DNA of 64,000 nucleotides from Episyrphus balteatus (Eukaryota; Arthropoda; Insecta; Diptera; Syrphidae): NCBI RefSeq assembly GCF_945859705.1, contig NC_079136.1, positions 42,131,307 to 42,195,306 on the forward strand, written 5' to 3'. Under the pieces are notes generated by a model, which was given only the letters and a program-made list of their open reading frames with translations, did no database searches and had not been told where the DNA came from. The translations under genes were made by a program, and so were the position numbers. This document shows positions 1 to 11,402 of this stretch, one piece after another. The stretch's first letter is position 1. The number at the start of each line of letters is the position of its first letter.

Positions 1-1035
1 ATTGATGCCAAAAGATTGTCTAGGAAATTCAAGGAAAAAAAAATATATGGGAGTGAGGGACAATCTTCCATAGTTCAAGCGATAGATGCAATTTTCTTAT
101 TAATTGACTTCAAACACAAAAAAAAATATTTGAACACAACGGCAACACCTACAATATTCAAATATACATTTTTTAAAAGCTAGAAGCTTAGTCATATATG
201 TAAAATTAAAATTAAGTTAATTGAATGAACGGCTTTTGAAAGAATGGTAATTGAACTCAGATTTTTGAAAAAAAAAATTATTGAAAAAATTTTAACATGT
301 CGTTTTTTAAACTTGGTCGTAATATAAAATGCATTTATTTTGAATTTGTTTTGGCCGCATTTATTATGATTTCAAATTATAAAAGGAAATGTCAATATGT
401 ATTACGGTTTATGAAAAAAATTAAAATTTTTAATTTTTTTTTTCAAAAGTGTGATATATTTTACCTTTTTTGCTTCGAAATTTAACTGATAATATTTTTG
501 ACCAAACATTTTTTTAAAATAAATTCATATTTTATTAGAAAAAGTTTGGAAAAAAGTCATTTTAAATTTTTCTAATAACATTTTTTTTTAATTCTGAGTT
601 TGAGGACCATTTTTTCAAAAAGTCTTGATTTAATTTAGTCGATTTAAATTTAAGAGATAAGAATGAGCTTCTGGCTTTTTAAAAATGTATTTTAAAATAT
701 TGTAGGTGTTGCCGTTGTTGTCAAAATATTTTTTTTGTGTTTGAGGTCAAAATTTTAGAAAATTGCATTTATCGCTTAAACGATATATTATATATTTTCC
801 TTAAATTACCGAGAGAATCGTTTGCTATAATTTGTTTTATGAAATTTAAGCAAAAAAAAATGGTTTTGTTAAAAAAAATTTAATTTTAATTAAAAAAAAA
901 ACAATACGGCAACACCGGCAATTTTTAATCTATAGACTTTAAAGTATTTTTAATTCCCTACGTTTGAAAAAAAAATCGTCAAAATCAGAGCTGTTCGGCC
1001 GGGTTCCCTAATAATTTGCTTTAGTTACTCTACTA
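1..1035. mobile_element. GGGAACCC-type long-TIR element, copy A (left end outside window)
   Basis: Right part of the element seen complete at 4947-6447 and 49470-51189. Its right end carries CTGTTCGGCCGGGTTCCC near 1002, followed by a terminal stretch whose complement is TAGTAGAGTAACTAAAGC. Both arms contain related ggcaacacc motifs, so the element folds back on itself with diverged arms. The short AT-rich open frame at 297-485 recurs in the other copies and has no protein-like composition; I treat it as non-coding. No transposase is visible. Confidence 0.8.
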
Positions 1036-2062
1036 TTGCTTATATTTTTCAAAGGCATCTAAGCAGAACGTTGTAAATTGTAGTAAATTTGTGACCGTAG
1101 ATTTCTTTTTTACAAAGCCATGTTGGTTTTCACATATAACAGAAATACAATAAAATGACAGAATATCACAGACAATGGATTCGAACAGTTTAGGGATGAC
1201 AGAAAGCTTGGCAATAGGTCTGTAGTTTGTCACTAATTTTTTAGGACCTTTCTTATGAATGGGAGTAAGAAATGCATTTTTCCAAATAGCGGGAAACGTA
1301 GAATTACTAATTGACGTATTGAAAAGCACAAACAACGGGTAAGACATATATATTGCACATTTTTTCAAAATAAAAGACGGCAAGCCATCAGGGTCGGGAC
1401 TGAAACACTCGTCTAACTTTTCGATATAGTCAAGAATAGTTGCTTCAGAAATAGCAAAATTAATCGAGTTAAGGTGTGAGAATTCATCAATTGAATAAGT
1501 TATATTTGAGTCATTTGTAGAATCATTTTCAAAAGCACCCTGGAAAAATTGGGCGAACATGTTGGATATAACCTCTGGGGAATGGCTAGTAGAATTATTA
1601 TAAGTCATATGTAACCGTCAGATTTTCTTTTACAATTAACATAATTCCAGAAGTTAAAGAAAACAGAATCCTAGTTAATGTCATTGAGTAAATTAAACAG
1701 TAGAGTAAAATTACATTTTTTAAAATTGAATATATGCTGATCCTTACAAATATTAGATGAATGATAGATATTTAAGCTCATATAAATAGATAATGCAGGA
1801 TGATGGCGATCTTCTTCTACAAGTTTTGTGTCACTCAATTAAAACTGCAGCATCAAAATTGGAGACATGAGAGAAATAGATAAGGTCCATAGTTCTGCCA
1901 AATTGGTTACTCACTCCTTTAATTGACCAAGGCCATTAAAAGCCATTCCGTCGATAACGGGAAACTCGTTGTTGTTGGAAGCGTCGACAGGTAGAAAGGC
2001 ATCACAGTGATTGGATTTTGCCCATTTCAGGTGAGGTAGATTAAAATCTCCGATTTTATTAA
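1036..2062 (-). pseudogene. Jockey-clade non-LTR retrotransposon ORF2 fragment (endonuclease end to RT start), copy A
   Basis: Read on the minus strand, this encodes an internal slice of a LINE ORF2. It starts with the C-terminal end of the apurinic-like endonuclease (GDFNLPHLKW near 2045, then an FGRTMDLIYFSHVS stretch and DRHHPAL). The N-terminal part of reverse transcriptase follows, open from 1608 to 1036: PDGLPSFILKKC, FPAIWKNAFLTPIHKKG, NYRPIAKLSVIPKLFE and QHGFVKKKST. These are typical of Jockey-type elements. The catalytic YADD/FADD block, the rest of RT, the N-terminal endonuclease and ORF1 are all absent. The reading frame breaks upstream of 1608. Compared with copy B, about 210 bp of the endonuclease-RT linker is deleted at about 1646. 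The fragment abuts the GGGAACCC element at 1035. It is a dead remnant and cannot encode a working enzyme. Confidence 0.9.
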
Positions 2063-2067
2063 TAATT

Positions 2068-2166
2068 CATCCAAAGGCGGCGGAAGGGGTGTGCGGAGTG
2101 TGCCCCCGCACACGGCTCCGCGCTTGTAGGGGCCCCGCGGGCCCCAAACGCAAATATCTCGGCCTA
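2068..2166. other. GC-rich block beside the Jockey fragment, copy 1
   Basis: About 100 bp of very GC-rich DNA with a palindromic GGGGCCCCGCGGGCCCC core and a repeated GTGCGGAGTGTGCCC-like motif, in surroundings that are mostly A and T. It is shared with 7648-7747. It looks like the end or internal part of another mobile element, but I do not recognise the family. Confidence 0.5.
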
Positions 2167-2551
2167 TGGAAATAATAAAATTCGAAAAACCATGTCTCTT
2201 TCCATTATATATACACATGAAATAATTGAAATTGGCTTGTTTCCATTCGATTTAAATAATTGCATTGATATGAGTCGAAGCATGGTCTTAAGTCTTAACT
2301 AAATTGGCTATGCAAAAAAAAAAAAATTAAAGGAAAAATATTTGTTTTTTCTCTAGAAAAAGAAAATTAAACAATTTAAAATTATTGTTTAACTTTTTTT
2401 TCTGAAGTGAAGCACAATTAGATTGTTGGATTTTTTTAAATTTCTGCTTTTCGGAATCCCAATTTTATTTAAAACTTAATGAAATGTATACATTTTTTTC
2501 TACGAAATCTATGTGAGAAAAAATGCTAATTTTCAGTTTTGTAAAAGTAGA

Positions 2552-2789
2552 CTCAGAGAAAAAAATAGTTAACATCGGGATAACTATTAAAATAGTTAAA
2601 AAAAAAAAATTGTTATTTGTTACTATTTTAATAATAATCAATGGCAGTACTCGTATTCTCAAAATTAACTGTTAAATAGTAAATTTTAACTATTAAAATA
2701 TTTTTATTTGACTATTTAAACTGTCAATAATGACTGTTTAAAATTTTTACCTCGGTTTTTACTGTTAAAATATTTATTTTTTCTCTGAG
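2552..2789. mobile_element. Small MITE with CTCAGAG ends, copy 1
   Basis: A 238 bp element with inverted ends CTCAGAGAAAAAA on the left and TTTTTTCTCTGAG on the right. The inside is filled with repeated ACTATTAAAATA / TAACTGTTAAA motifs. There is no coding potential. The same element sits at 8137-8370. I see no clear target duplication. Confidence 0.75.
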
Positions 2790-3143
2790 CGTATTTAAAA
2801 CTGTACGAAATAATTTTTGTATAAAGCTTAGTAAACTTTATTTTCTCTAATAAAATTGTTTGCTTGCATAAACTAATTTTTCACTTTGTACCAATTTAAA
2901 CACTTTGTAAAGGACTTAGAATATTTCTGTTTTCCGCCTCCAATTTGTTGATCTCCATGAAAAATCATTAAAAATTACCATTTTATTCAGTGGAATTTTC
3001 GAATTTTCGCTGCTCCGTATTCCGTATTCGAACACATTTTGTGGATTCATTGATGTTTCAAAATATGGACGGATGCACAATCCGCCAAACTTTTTCCGTT
3101 TTTAATCAACAATTTTGTTCAAACAAAAATCTGAATAATTTAT

Positions 3144-4839
3144 TAGCCCAGGGAAATTAGTAATTTAAATCGCATTTTTCGCGGGACAAAATTTTTTTCA
3201 TGGAATGTGTTCGGGTGGTTGTCCTTATCATAAAAGTCAATTTGTTGGGAAAATTGGAGGTTGGGAACAGCCGCCATCTTGGAAAAGAGATTGGTATCGT
3301 TTTTATTGAATAGCTCCATTGTTATTCATTTTAACAGAAAATGACAAAGGTAGGACTTATTAACAATAAAATTATCTAAAAAATGATATACAAAACAATT
3401 CCGTGAGTTGATTAAATAAAATTTTATAGTTGGTCAAAGTGCGGGTTTGTATCGCAAGGTTGGGACAAAATGACATTTTTTCATATATCTGACGAACTTT
3501 TGATTTGTTTGGATAATTCTTCAAGAATGAATTATAGTACCTATAATTACCTATAAAATGAGCCCACAATCGTTATTGTAACCATCGTATTGTAGAAATA
3601 ATCTAACTCCGAAACTCTCCATGTACTAGTCAAAAGTGAGAAAAAAGCTTGTTTTTTGCTAGTAGGCCGAGACAATTTTGGGAGTAGAGGTATAACCAAA
3701 ATATAAGTACGCAGTTTTGCAGCCATACTCGTGTTTATGTCGATTTCAAAGGTCTAACAACTCTAATTTTGGGCTTTATACGGTTTTTGGGGGGTTAAAT
3801 GACATAAGTTTTCCAGTTAACGTGAATGGGCTAAATTTATACTATTTGAAATTATAAATATACAAGCTGATGCTCTATCATTTTTCCTAAATCTGGACAC
3901 CTCAATCTCGGCTATGCGGTTAATAGAACTCACGATATAGGCTTTTTTAACTAACTATATCAGGCTTTTCAATTCAAATAAACAAACAAAAATCGAAACA
4001 AAAAAGCCTCTAAAACATAATCGTATAAACGGCTTATATCTTGAGTTCTATTGGTCACATCCTCAAGATTGGGGTGTCCAGATTTAGGAAAAATGATAGA
4101 GCATCAGCTTGTATATTTATAATTTCAAATAGTATAAATTTAGCCCATTCACGTTAACTGGAAAACTTACGTCATTTAACCCCCCAAAAACCGTATAAAG
4201 CCCAAAATTAGAGTTGTTAGACCTTTGAAATCGACATAAACACGAGTATGGCTGCAAAACTGCGTACTTATATTTTGGTTATACCTCTACTCCCAAAATT
4301 GTCTCGGCCTACTAGCAAAAAACAAGCTTTTTTCTCACTTTTGACTAGTACATGGAGAGTTTCGGAGTTAGATTATTTCTACAATACGATGGTTACAATA
4401 ACGATTGTGGGCTCATTTTATAGGTAATTATAGGTACTATAATTCATTCTTGAAGAATTATCCAAACAAATCAAAAGTTCGTCAGATATATGAAAAAATG
4501 TCATTTTGTCCCAACCTTGCGATACAAACCCGCACTTTGACCAACTATAAAATTTTATTTAATCAACTCACGGAATTGTTTTGTATATCATTTTTTAGAT
4601 AATTTTATTGTTAATAAGTCCTACCTTTGTCATTTTCTGTTAAAATGAATAACAATGGAGCTATTTAATAAAAACGATACCAATCTCTTTTCCAAGATGG
4701 CGGCTGTTCCCAACCTCCAATTTTCCCAACAAATTGACTTTTAGATAAGGACAACCACCCGAACACATTCCATGAAAAAAATTTTGTCCCGCGAAAAATG
4801 CGATTTCATGCCCATATTTTGACTAATTTCCCTGAGCTA
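3144..4839. mobile_element. Foldback element with ~800 bp near-identical inverted arms
   Basis: The left arm (3144-3942) is repeated inverted at 4032-4839 with only scattered differences, around an 89 bp loop. The ends read TAGCCCAGGGAAATTAGT and, on the other strand, TAGCTCAGGGAAATTAGT. It is flanked by TAT at 3141-3143 and 4840-4842. The corresponding place in unit 2 (about 8722) reads aatttatgtattt without the element, so TAT is a 3-bp target duplication and this is a real insertion. Identical 65-codon open frames at 3372-3569 (minus) and 4405-4602 (plus) mirror each other; they simply reflect arm identity and resemble no family I know. There is no transposase. The high arm identity suggests a recent insertion or arm-to-arm gene conversion. 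Confidence 0.9.
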
Positions 4840-4946
4840 TATGTATTTATTAGTTATTTATTAAAAAAAATATTAAATTATATTGATAAGTATCTAACAG
4901 AGGAAAGCAAACATGAACAAAAACAATTACTTCAATACTTCATTAG

Positions 4947-6447
4947 TAGTGGAGTAACTAAAGCTCAAAAATTGTCAATATTAGGGAACCCGGCCGAACA
5001 GCTTAGATTTTGATGATCTTTTTTTTCAAACGTCGGTAATTAAAAATACTTTAAAGTCTATAGATTAAAAATTACCGGTGTTGCCGTTTTGATTTTTTAA
5101 ATTTAATTGAAGATTTTTGTGAACAAAACAAATTTTTTTCAAAAATTTTTCTTAAATTTCATAAATTAATTGATGCCAAAAGATTGTCTAGGAAATTCAA
5201 GGAAAAAAAATATATAGGAGTGAGGGACAATCTTCCATAGTTCAAGCGATAGATGCAATTTTCTTATAATTGACTTCAAACACAAAAAAAAATATTTGAA
5301 CACAACGGCAACACCTACAATATTCAAATATACATTTTTTAAAAGCTAGAAGCTTAGTCATACATGTAAAATTAAAATTAAGTTAATTGAATGAACGGCT
5401 TTTGAAAGAATGGTAATTGAACTCAGATTTTGAAAAAAAAAAATTATTGAAAAAATTTTAACATTTCGTTTTTTAAACTTGGTCGTAATATAAAATGCAT
5501 TTATTTTCAAATTTTTTTGGCCGCATTTATTATGATTTCAAATTATAAAAGGAAATGTCAATATGTATTACGGTTTATGAAAAAAATTAAAAAGTATTTC
5601 ATTTTCGAAGAACTTTTTTTAATAAAAGTTTTGAAAAAAAAATGTAACTTATTTTTTTTTTTAAAGTTCAATATCTAAACATAAAATTATTTTTTATTCA
5701 TTTAATAACCCTTACTGTTGAAAATTAAATAGCAAAAATTTAAAGTTCCTACCACAGTCTTTGAGAAAATTAATTATTTCAATGCAAAAATTCAGTTTTA
5801 ATAAAAAAAAAAACCATTGAAATTGAAGTAATTTTTCATTTTTTTTTTCAAAAGTTTGATATTTTGATATTTTTGAATTTCGAAATTCAGCTGATAATAT
5901 TTATGGCCAAAAATTTTTTTTATTAGAAAAAGTTTGGAGAAAAAAGTCATTTTAAATTTTTCTAATAACATGTTTTTTTTTAATTCTGAGTTTGAGGACC
6001 ATTTTTTCAAAAAGTCTTGATTAAATTTAGTGGATTTAAATTTAAGAGATAAGAATGAGCTTCTAGCTTTTTAAAAATGTATTTTAAAATATTGTAGGTG
6101 TTGCCGTTGTTGTCAAAATATTTTTTTTGTGTTTGAGGTCAGAATTTTAGAAAATTGCATTTATCGCTTAAACGATGGAAGATTGTCCCTTACAGCCTTT
6201 TATATATTTTCCTTAAATTACCTAGAGAATCTTTTGCTATAATTTGTTTTATGAAATTTAAGCAAAAAAATGGTTTTGTTAAAAAAAAATTTAATTTTAA
6301 TTTAAAAAAAAAACAATACGGCAACACCGGCAATTTTTAATCTATAGACTTTAAAGTATTTTTAATTCCCTACGTTTGAAAAAAAAATCGTCAAAATCAG
6401 AGCTGTTCGGCCGGGTTCCCTAATAATTTGCTTTAGTTACTCTACTA
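4947..6447. mobile_element. GGGAACCC-type long-TIR element, copy B
   Basis: A complete 1.5 kb copy. Ends are TAGTGGAGTAACTAAAGC on the left and, read from the other strand, TAGTAGAGTAACTAAAGC on the right, each followed within 15-25 bp by GGGAACCCGGCCGAACAG. The inverted arms run several hundred bp but have diverged. The middle is almost pure A/T. No target duplication is seen here because both flanks are junctions of the tandem duplication. Short AT-rich frames inside are not genes. Confidence 0.85.
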
Positions 6448-7650
6448 TTGCTTATATTTTTCAAAGGCATCTAAGCAGAACGTTGTAAATTGTAGTAAAT
6501 TTGTGACCGTAGATTTCTTTTTTACAAAGCCATGTTGGTTTTCACATATAACAGAAGTACAATGAAATGACAGAATATCACAGACAATGGATTCGAACAG
6601 TTTAGGGATGACAGAAAGTTTGGCAATAGGTCTGTAGTTTGTCACTAATTTTTTAGGACCTTTCTTATGAATGGGAGTAAGAAATGCATTTTTCCAAATA
6701 GCCGGAAACGTAGAATTACTAATTGACGTATTGAAAAGCACAAACAACGGGTAAGACATATATATTGCAAATTTTTTTCAAAATAAAAGACGGCAAGCCA
6801 TCAGGGTCGAGACTGAAACATTCGTCTAACTTTTCGATATAGTCAAGAATCAATTGAATACGTTATATTTGAGTCATTTGTAAAATCATTTTCAAAAGCA
6901 CCCTGGAAAAATTCGGCGAACATGTTGGATATAACCTCTGGGGAATGGCTAGTAAAATTATTATAAGTCATATGTGCTGGGTAACCGTCAGATTTTCTTT
7001 TACAATTAACATAATTCCAGAAGTTACCTACGTGGATTAGATTTAAGTTCATTTTCTGTTTTAGATATAAAGCTTGTATAGAGAAAGTTATATTACGGTT
7101 TTCATCAGTTTGTGATAGATTGAATTTTATCCAAGCCTTGTTTCTTTTTTTTTTTAAGCTTTTTAATATGCAGATCGAACCATGGCGGGCTGCTATTAAA
7201 TACGCTTTTTTTGCTTTTTTTAATTTCGTCAAAATTAAAGAAAACAGAATCCCAATTAATGTCATTGAGTAAATTAAACAGTAGAGTAAAATTACATTTT
7301 TTAAAATTGAATATATGCTGATCCTTACAAATATTAGATGAATGATAGATATTTAAGCTCATATAAATAGATAATGCAGGATGATGGCGATCTTCTTCTA
7401 CAAGTTTTGTGTCACTCAATTAAAACTGCAGCATCAAAATTGGAGACATGAGAGAAATAGATAAGGTCCATAGTTCTGCCAAATTGGTTACTCACTCCTT
7501 TAATTGATCAAGGCCATTAAAAGCCATTCCGTCGATAACGGGAAACTCGTTGTTGTTGGAAGCGTCGACAGGTAGAAAGGCATCACAGTGATTGGATTTT
7601 GCCCATTTCAGGTGAGGTAGATTAAAATCTCCGATTTTATTAATAATTCA
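6448..7650 (-). pseudogene. Jockey-clade LINE ORF2 fragment, copy B
   Basis: Same ORF2 slice as 1036-2062. From 7650 downwards it encodes the endonuclease C-terminus (GDFNLPHLKW, then a one-base frameshift near 7500 before NQFGRTMDLIYFSHVS), DRHHPALSI, PPWFDLHIKKL, and the linker FWNYVNCKRKSDGYPAHM that copy A has lost. RT follows with FPAIWKNAFLTPIHKKG, NYRPIAKLSVIPKLFE and QHGFVKKKST. A 90 bp deletion near 6849 removes the region just before the PDGLPSF motif, with another frame break there. The YXDD active site is not present. The two copies are therefore broken in different places. Confidence 0.9.
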
Positions 7651-7747
7651 TCCAAAGGCGGCGGAAGGGGTGTGCGGAGTGTGCCCCCGCACACGTCTCC
7701 GCGCTTGTAGGGGCCCCGCGGGCCCCAAACGCAAATATCTCGGCCTT
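7648..7747. other. GC-rich block beside the Jockey fragment, copy 2
   Basis: Copy of 2068-2166 with a few substitutions. It has the same GGGGCCCCGCGGGCCCC palindrome. Overlapping short minus-strand open frames exist only because GC-rich DNA has few stops. Confidence 0.5.
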
Positions 7748-8136
7748 TGAAAATAAAATAAAATTCGAAAAACCATGTCTCTTTCCATTATATATACACA
7801 TGAAATAATTGAAATTGGCTTGTTTCCATTCGATTTCCATAATTGCATTGAGATGAGTCGAAGCATGGTCTTAAGTCTTAACTAAATTGGCTATGCAAAC
7901 AAAAAAAAATGAAAGGAAAAATATTTGTTTTTTTCGCTAGAAAAAGAAAATTAAACAATTTAAAATTATTGTTTAACTTTTTTTTTCTCAAGTGAAGCAC
8001 AATTAGATTGGTGGATTTTTTTAAATTTCTGCTTTTCGGAATCCCAATTTTATTTAAAACTTAATGAAATGTATACATTTTTTTCTACGAAATCTATGTG
8101 AGAAAAAATGCTATTTTTCAGTTTTGTAAAAGAAGA

Positions 8137-8370
8137 CTCAGAGAAAAAAATAGTTAATATCGGGGTAACTATTAAAATAGTTAAAAAAAATAGTTATTTG
8201 TGACTATTTTAATAATAATCAATGGCAGTACTCGTATTCTCCAAATTAACTATTAAATAGTAAATTTTAACTATTAAAATATTTATATTTGACTATTTAA
8301 ACTGTCAATAATGACTGTTTAAAATTGTTACCTCGGTTTTTACTGTTAAAATATTTATTTTTTCTCTGAG
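8137..8370. mobile_element. Small MITE with CTCAGAG ends, copy 2
   Basis: A 234 bp copy of 2552-2789 with the same inverted ends and internal TATTAAAATA repeats. It was carried along in the tandem duplication. Confidence 0.75.
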
Positions 8371-8833
8371 CGTATTTAAAACTGTACGAAATAATTTTTG
8401 TATAAAGCTTAGTAAACTTTATTTCCTCTAATAAAAATTGTTTGCTTGCATAAACTAATTTTTCACTTTGTACCAATTAAAACACTTTGTAAAGGACTTA
8501 GAACATTTCTGTTTTCGGCCTCCAATTTGTTGATCTCCATGAAAAATCATTAAAAATTACCATTTTATTCAGTGGAATTTTCGAATTTTCGCTGCTCCGT
8601 ATTCCGTATTCGAACACATTTTGTGGATTCATTGATGTTTCAAAATATGGACGGATGCACAATCCACCAAACTTTTTCCGTTTTCAATCAACAATTTTGT
8701 TCAAACAAAAATCTGAATAATTTATGTATTTATTAGTTATTTATTAAAAAAAAATATTAAATTATATTGATAAGTATCTAACAGAGGAAAGCAAACATGA
8801 ACAGAAACAATTACTTCAATACTTCATTAGTAT

Positions 8834-11394
8834 AACTTCATTGAAAAACTTCCAACTAGATGATGGATAAAAACAAACAATAGATCGCAAAGCGAAAAAT
8901 ATATTGTCCCACAACTTTTTTTAAATATCTTCCTGTATCTAGCCTCTTGTTTTTTTCCGGTCTCTTCTTCTTCATTAAATCACCAATTAAAACACCCAAT
9001 AAGTCCTAAATAGTTCTAAAATTACATTTTGATGCAAATGTCATCTCTATACGTAAACCATCGCATCTTTTAGGCCGAAGAAAGAAACATAAACCGTTTT
9101 TCTAAAAGAAACACAAGTGATTTAAAAAAAAACAATAATTTTAAAGAAAGAAACAAATCCCGTCTTTATTTCTTTCATCCTACTGATAAATTTTAATTTA
9201 TTTTAGTTTTTTTGAAAAGTGTCAATTTTCATATTTTAAAACTAACGGTAAACTAGCATAACCACATTTTTAGAACCGTAAAATAAAGAAGTTATGCAGT
9301 TATTTGCGTTTTGCCAACAATATGCTGAGATGGATTTATTCCCTTCTTCCAATTGGTGATTCAATTGATATTTTTATATTCTAAAAAAGGAACCGATAAC
9401 AAACTGGCGAAAAGAAGTATTTCTACATTAAAATAAATATCTAATAGCAATATTATATTTTACCAATTTAAGAAAAGAATTAACTCAAAAGTGACTAACG
9501 ATTTTATGAAAAAAAAAGCAATAAAGTGTTAGTTTTTAATAGTTTCCATTTTGGAAGAAGAAAGTTTGATTTTTTGTTTTTTTGAATGGTAGTCACATTT
9601 TAGAAAATTTAACATTAATTTTTTTCTGAAATTTGGAATGTAGATTATGGTTCTGCAAAATTTCATACCAACTTTATTTAAAATAGTTTTTTTTTTTCCG
9701 AAAAATGTTTATAAAAATTTCTAAAGATTTTGATTTTTTTCTTTCAAAAAATGCGCCATTATAAAAAAAATCAAATTGCTCAAATTCATTTTAGATGTTG
9801 TTATTTTGTTTGATTTGAAGAACGAACTATTTTTTTTTTTTTTTCTGATATGTACTTACATTTAACAAATCTTATTTATATAAAAATAAAGCAATTTGAA
9901 ATTTAAGAACAAGTTCGTGAGATCGAGTCATGCTTTTTGTTTTTGATCTACATTGGTAGGAAACACCTATTGTCTTAAGTTTATTATAACAATTTTTGAA
10001 CTTGAACAGAAGATTTGATGCTTTTTTTCAAAATAGATACTCCAAAATCAGTTTCCTAGCACCTAGGAGCCCCGCAAATTTACTCTCGCACACTCCTCAT
10101 TTTAGTCTAGCGCCGCCTACGAATTCATCTGCATCATCAATTTGTTCATGAATAGTCTCCAAGCAGTCAACAAGTTTATTATAGACGTCATTGTTCTTCT
10201 AGACTTTGAAAGTTCATATCATAATATCTACGTCAATTTTAATCATATTTGCATTTTGCACCTCGTGCTGAAAATGCGATTGCCATTCAATACTTCGTTA
10301 AAAAAAATATTTTTGTATTTGGCAAAAACTCAAATATTAATGAGTATTTTTGAGTTTGACTTTTCCAAAAAAAGTACCAATTTGACACTTGAATAATTGT
10401 TCCTTGAAATATGCAACATAAATTACTGATCACTATGGGATGTTTTCATACAGAAAATCATTGCATATAATTAAGAGTAAATATTCCTCATTCAAAATTT
10501 CCTTGTCTTCACCCGGGTTTTTTTTATTATTATACTAACTTTTTATTCTTTATTCTTCCTAAATTTATTCTCTTGAACAAGGACTTTAAAATAAAAATCG
10601 ATATTTTGCAGTTTTCTTAAGAAAAGTACAAAGAAACAATTGCGTAAGACAAAAAACTTTATTTTTAGAAATCCCATATAGAAAATGTCAAACTGTGGCC
10701 ACAATCCGAGAACCAAGAAATTAAATGGAATTATTATTATTCATCTATGTCTATCCAGTTGCCTTTTGTTTTTCTTTTCAAGTGTATGTGTGTAAGTTGA
10801 GGTTTTGACACTAGTTTTCTTAACTACATAGTTTCTTTGACAAAGAATGAAAACACACACATATTCGAATATTAACGTTTTCCTGTGTAAATCTTTTCAA
10901 TCCGCATTTGCCCCTCAAGGGTTTCATTGTTTAACATTAAAGGAAAAAGATACTTTTCTCGTGTGTGTGTTAGCTATATCATGAGTCCTTTGAGTAACGA
11001 TAACATGAATTGCGTGCGACCACCCACTTAATATTATGTATAAGAACTTTTGACTTAAGTTGGTTGTTGTTGTTGTATGGATGAAAATGAATAAGAGTCA
11101 GGTGAAGTGTTCGTGAGTTTTGTGTGCCTTATAATTAAATCGGAAAAGTTTTGAGTAATGATCGAGGATATTATTATCTTCCAAAATCCACCTTAAAAAG
11201 AACCATTAGTTAGTAATTTAATCCTCAGTCAGTGATTGGGAGATATATGTATATTAAAATCCTGAACATACACAGCACGATAATGTCGAGATGATGATAA
11301 AGGTATTTAATGTGTTGTTGAACAAGGGCATAGGGCGTTGATAGGATTAATACTTTCTGATTAAAGAGATATGGGTATATATGAATATGGGTAA
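8834..11394. other. Single-copy-looking spacer, no gene seen
   Basis: AT-rich DNA with short homopolymers. A slightly GC-richer fragment at 10058-10120 (cctaggagccccgc) may be a mobile-element remnant. The stretch 10690-11340 has more even composition and TGTG runs. The longest open frame (10142-10396, plus, 84 codons) shows no domain, and I do not call it. Confidence 0.5.
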
Positions 11395-11402
11395 GGGTGG
11401 CT
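11395..11402. repeat. 8-bp target-site duplication, left
   Basis: GGGTGGCT directly precedes the CAGGGCCG end of the hAT-type element and is repeated exactly at 12663-12670. Confidence 0.9.

Larger units (their letters stand above)
1..4946. repeat. Tandem duplication, unit 1 (left part cut by window edge)
   Basis: This segment runs in the same order and orientation as 4947-8833: GGGAACCC-type inverted-repeat element, Jockey fragment (minus), GC-rich block, CTCAGAG MITE, then a shared AT-rich tail ending in cttcattag. The units are close to identical apart from block indels. Unit 1 has the 1.7 kb foldback at 3144-4839. It lacks about 240 bp inside the first element and about 210 bp of the Jockey linker that unit 2 keeps. 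The copied order points to a segmental tandem duplication rather than independent insertions. Confidence 0.85.
4947..8833. repeat. Tandem duplication, unit 2
   Basis: Second copy of the arrangement at 1-4946. Its tail (8715-8833) matches 4840-4946, and single-copy sequence begins after about 8833. It lacks the foldback element, and the site around 8722-8730 reads straight through. It also lacks about 90 bp of the Jockey RT that unit 1 keeps (around 6849). Confidence 0.85.

Noticed and set aside
297..485. Small gene repeated at 50267-50467
   Set aside because: It lies in the AT-rich middle of the GGGAACCC element, has Lys/Phe/Ile composition from A/T runs, and changes frame and end between copies.
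3372..3569. A conserved 65-aa gene present twice (also 4405-4602)
   Set aside because: The two frames are mirror images in the arms of one palindrome; identity reflects the arms, not selection on protein.
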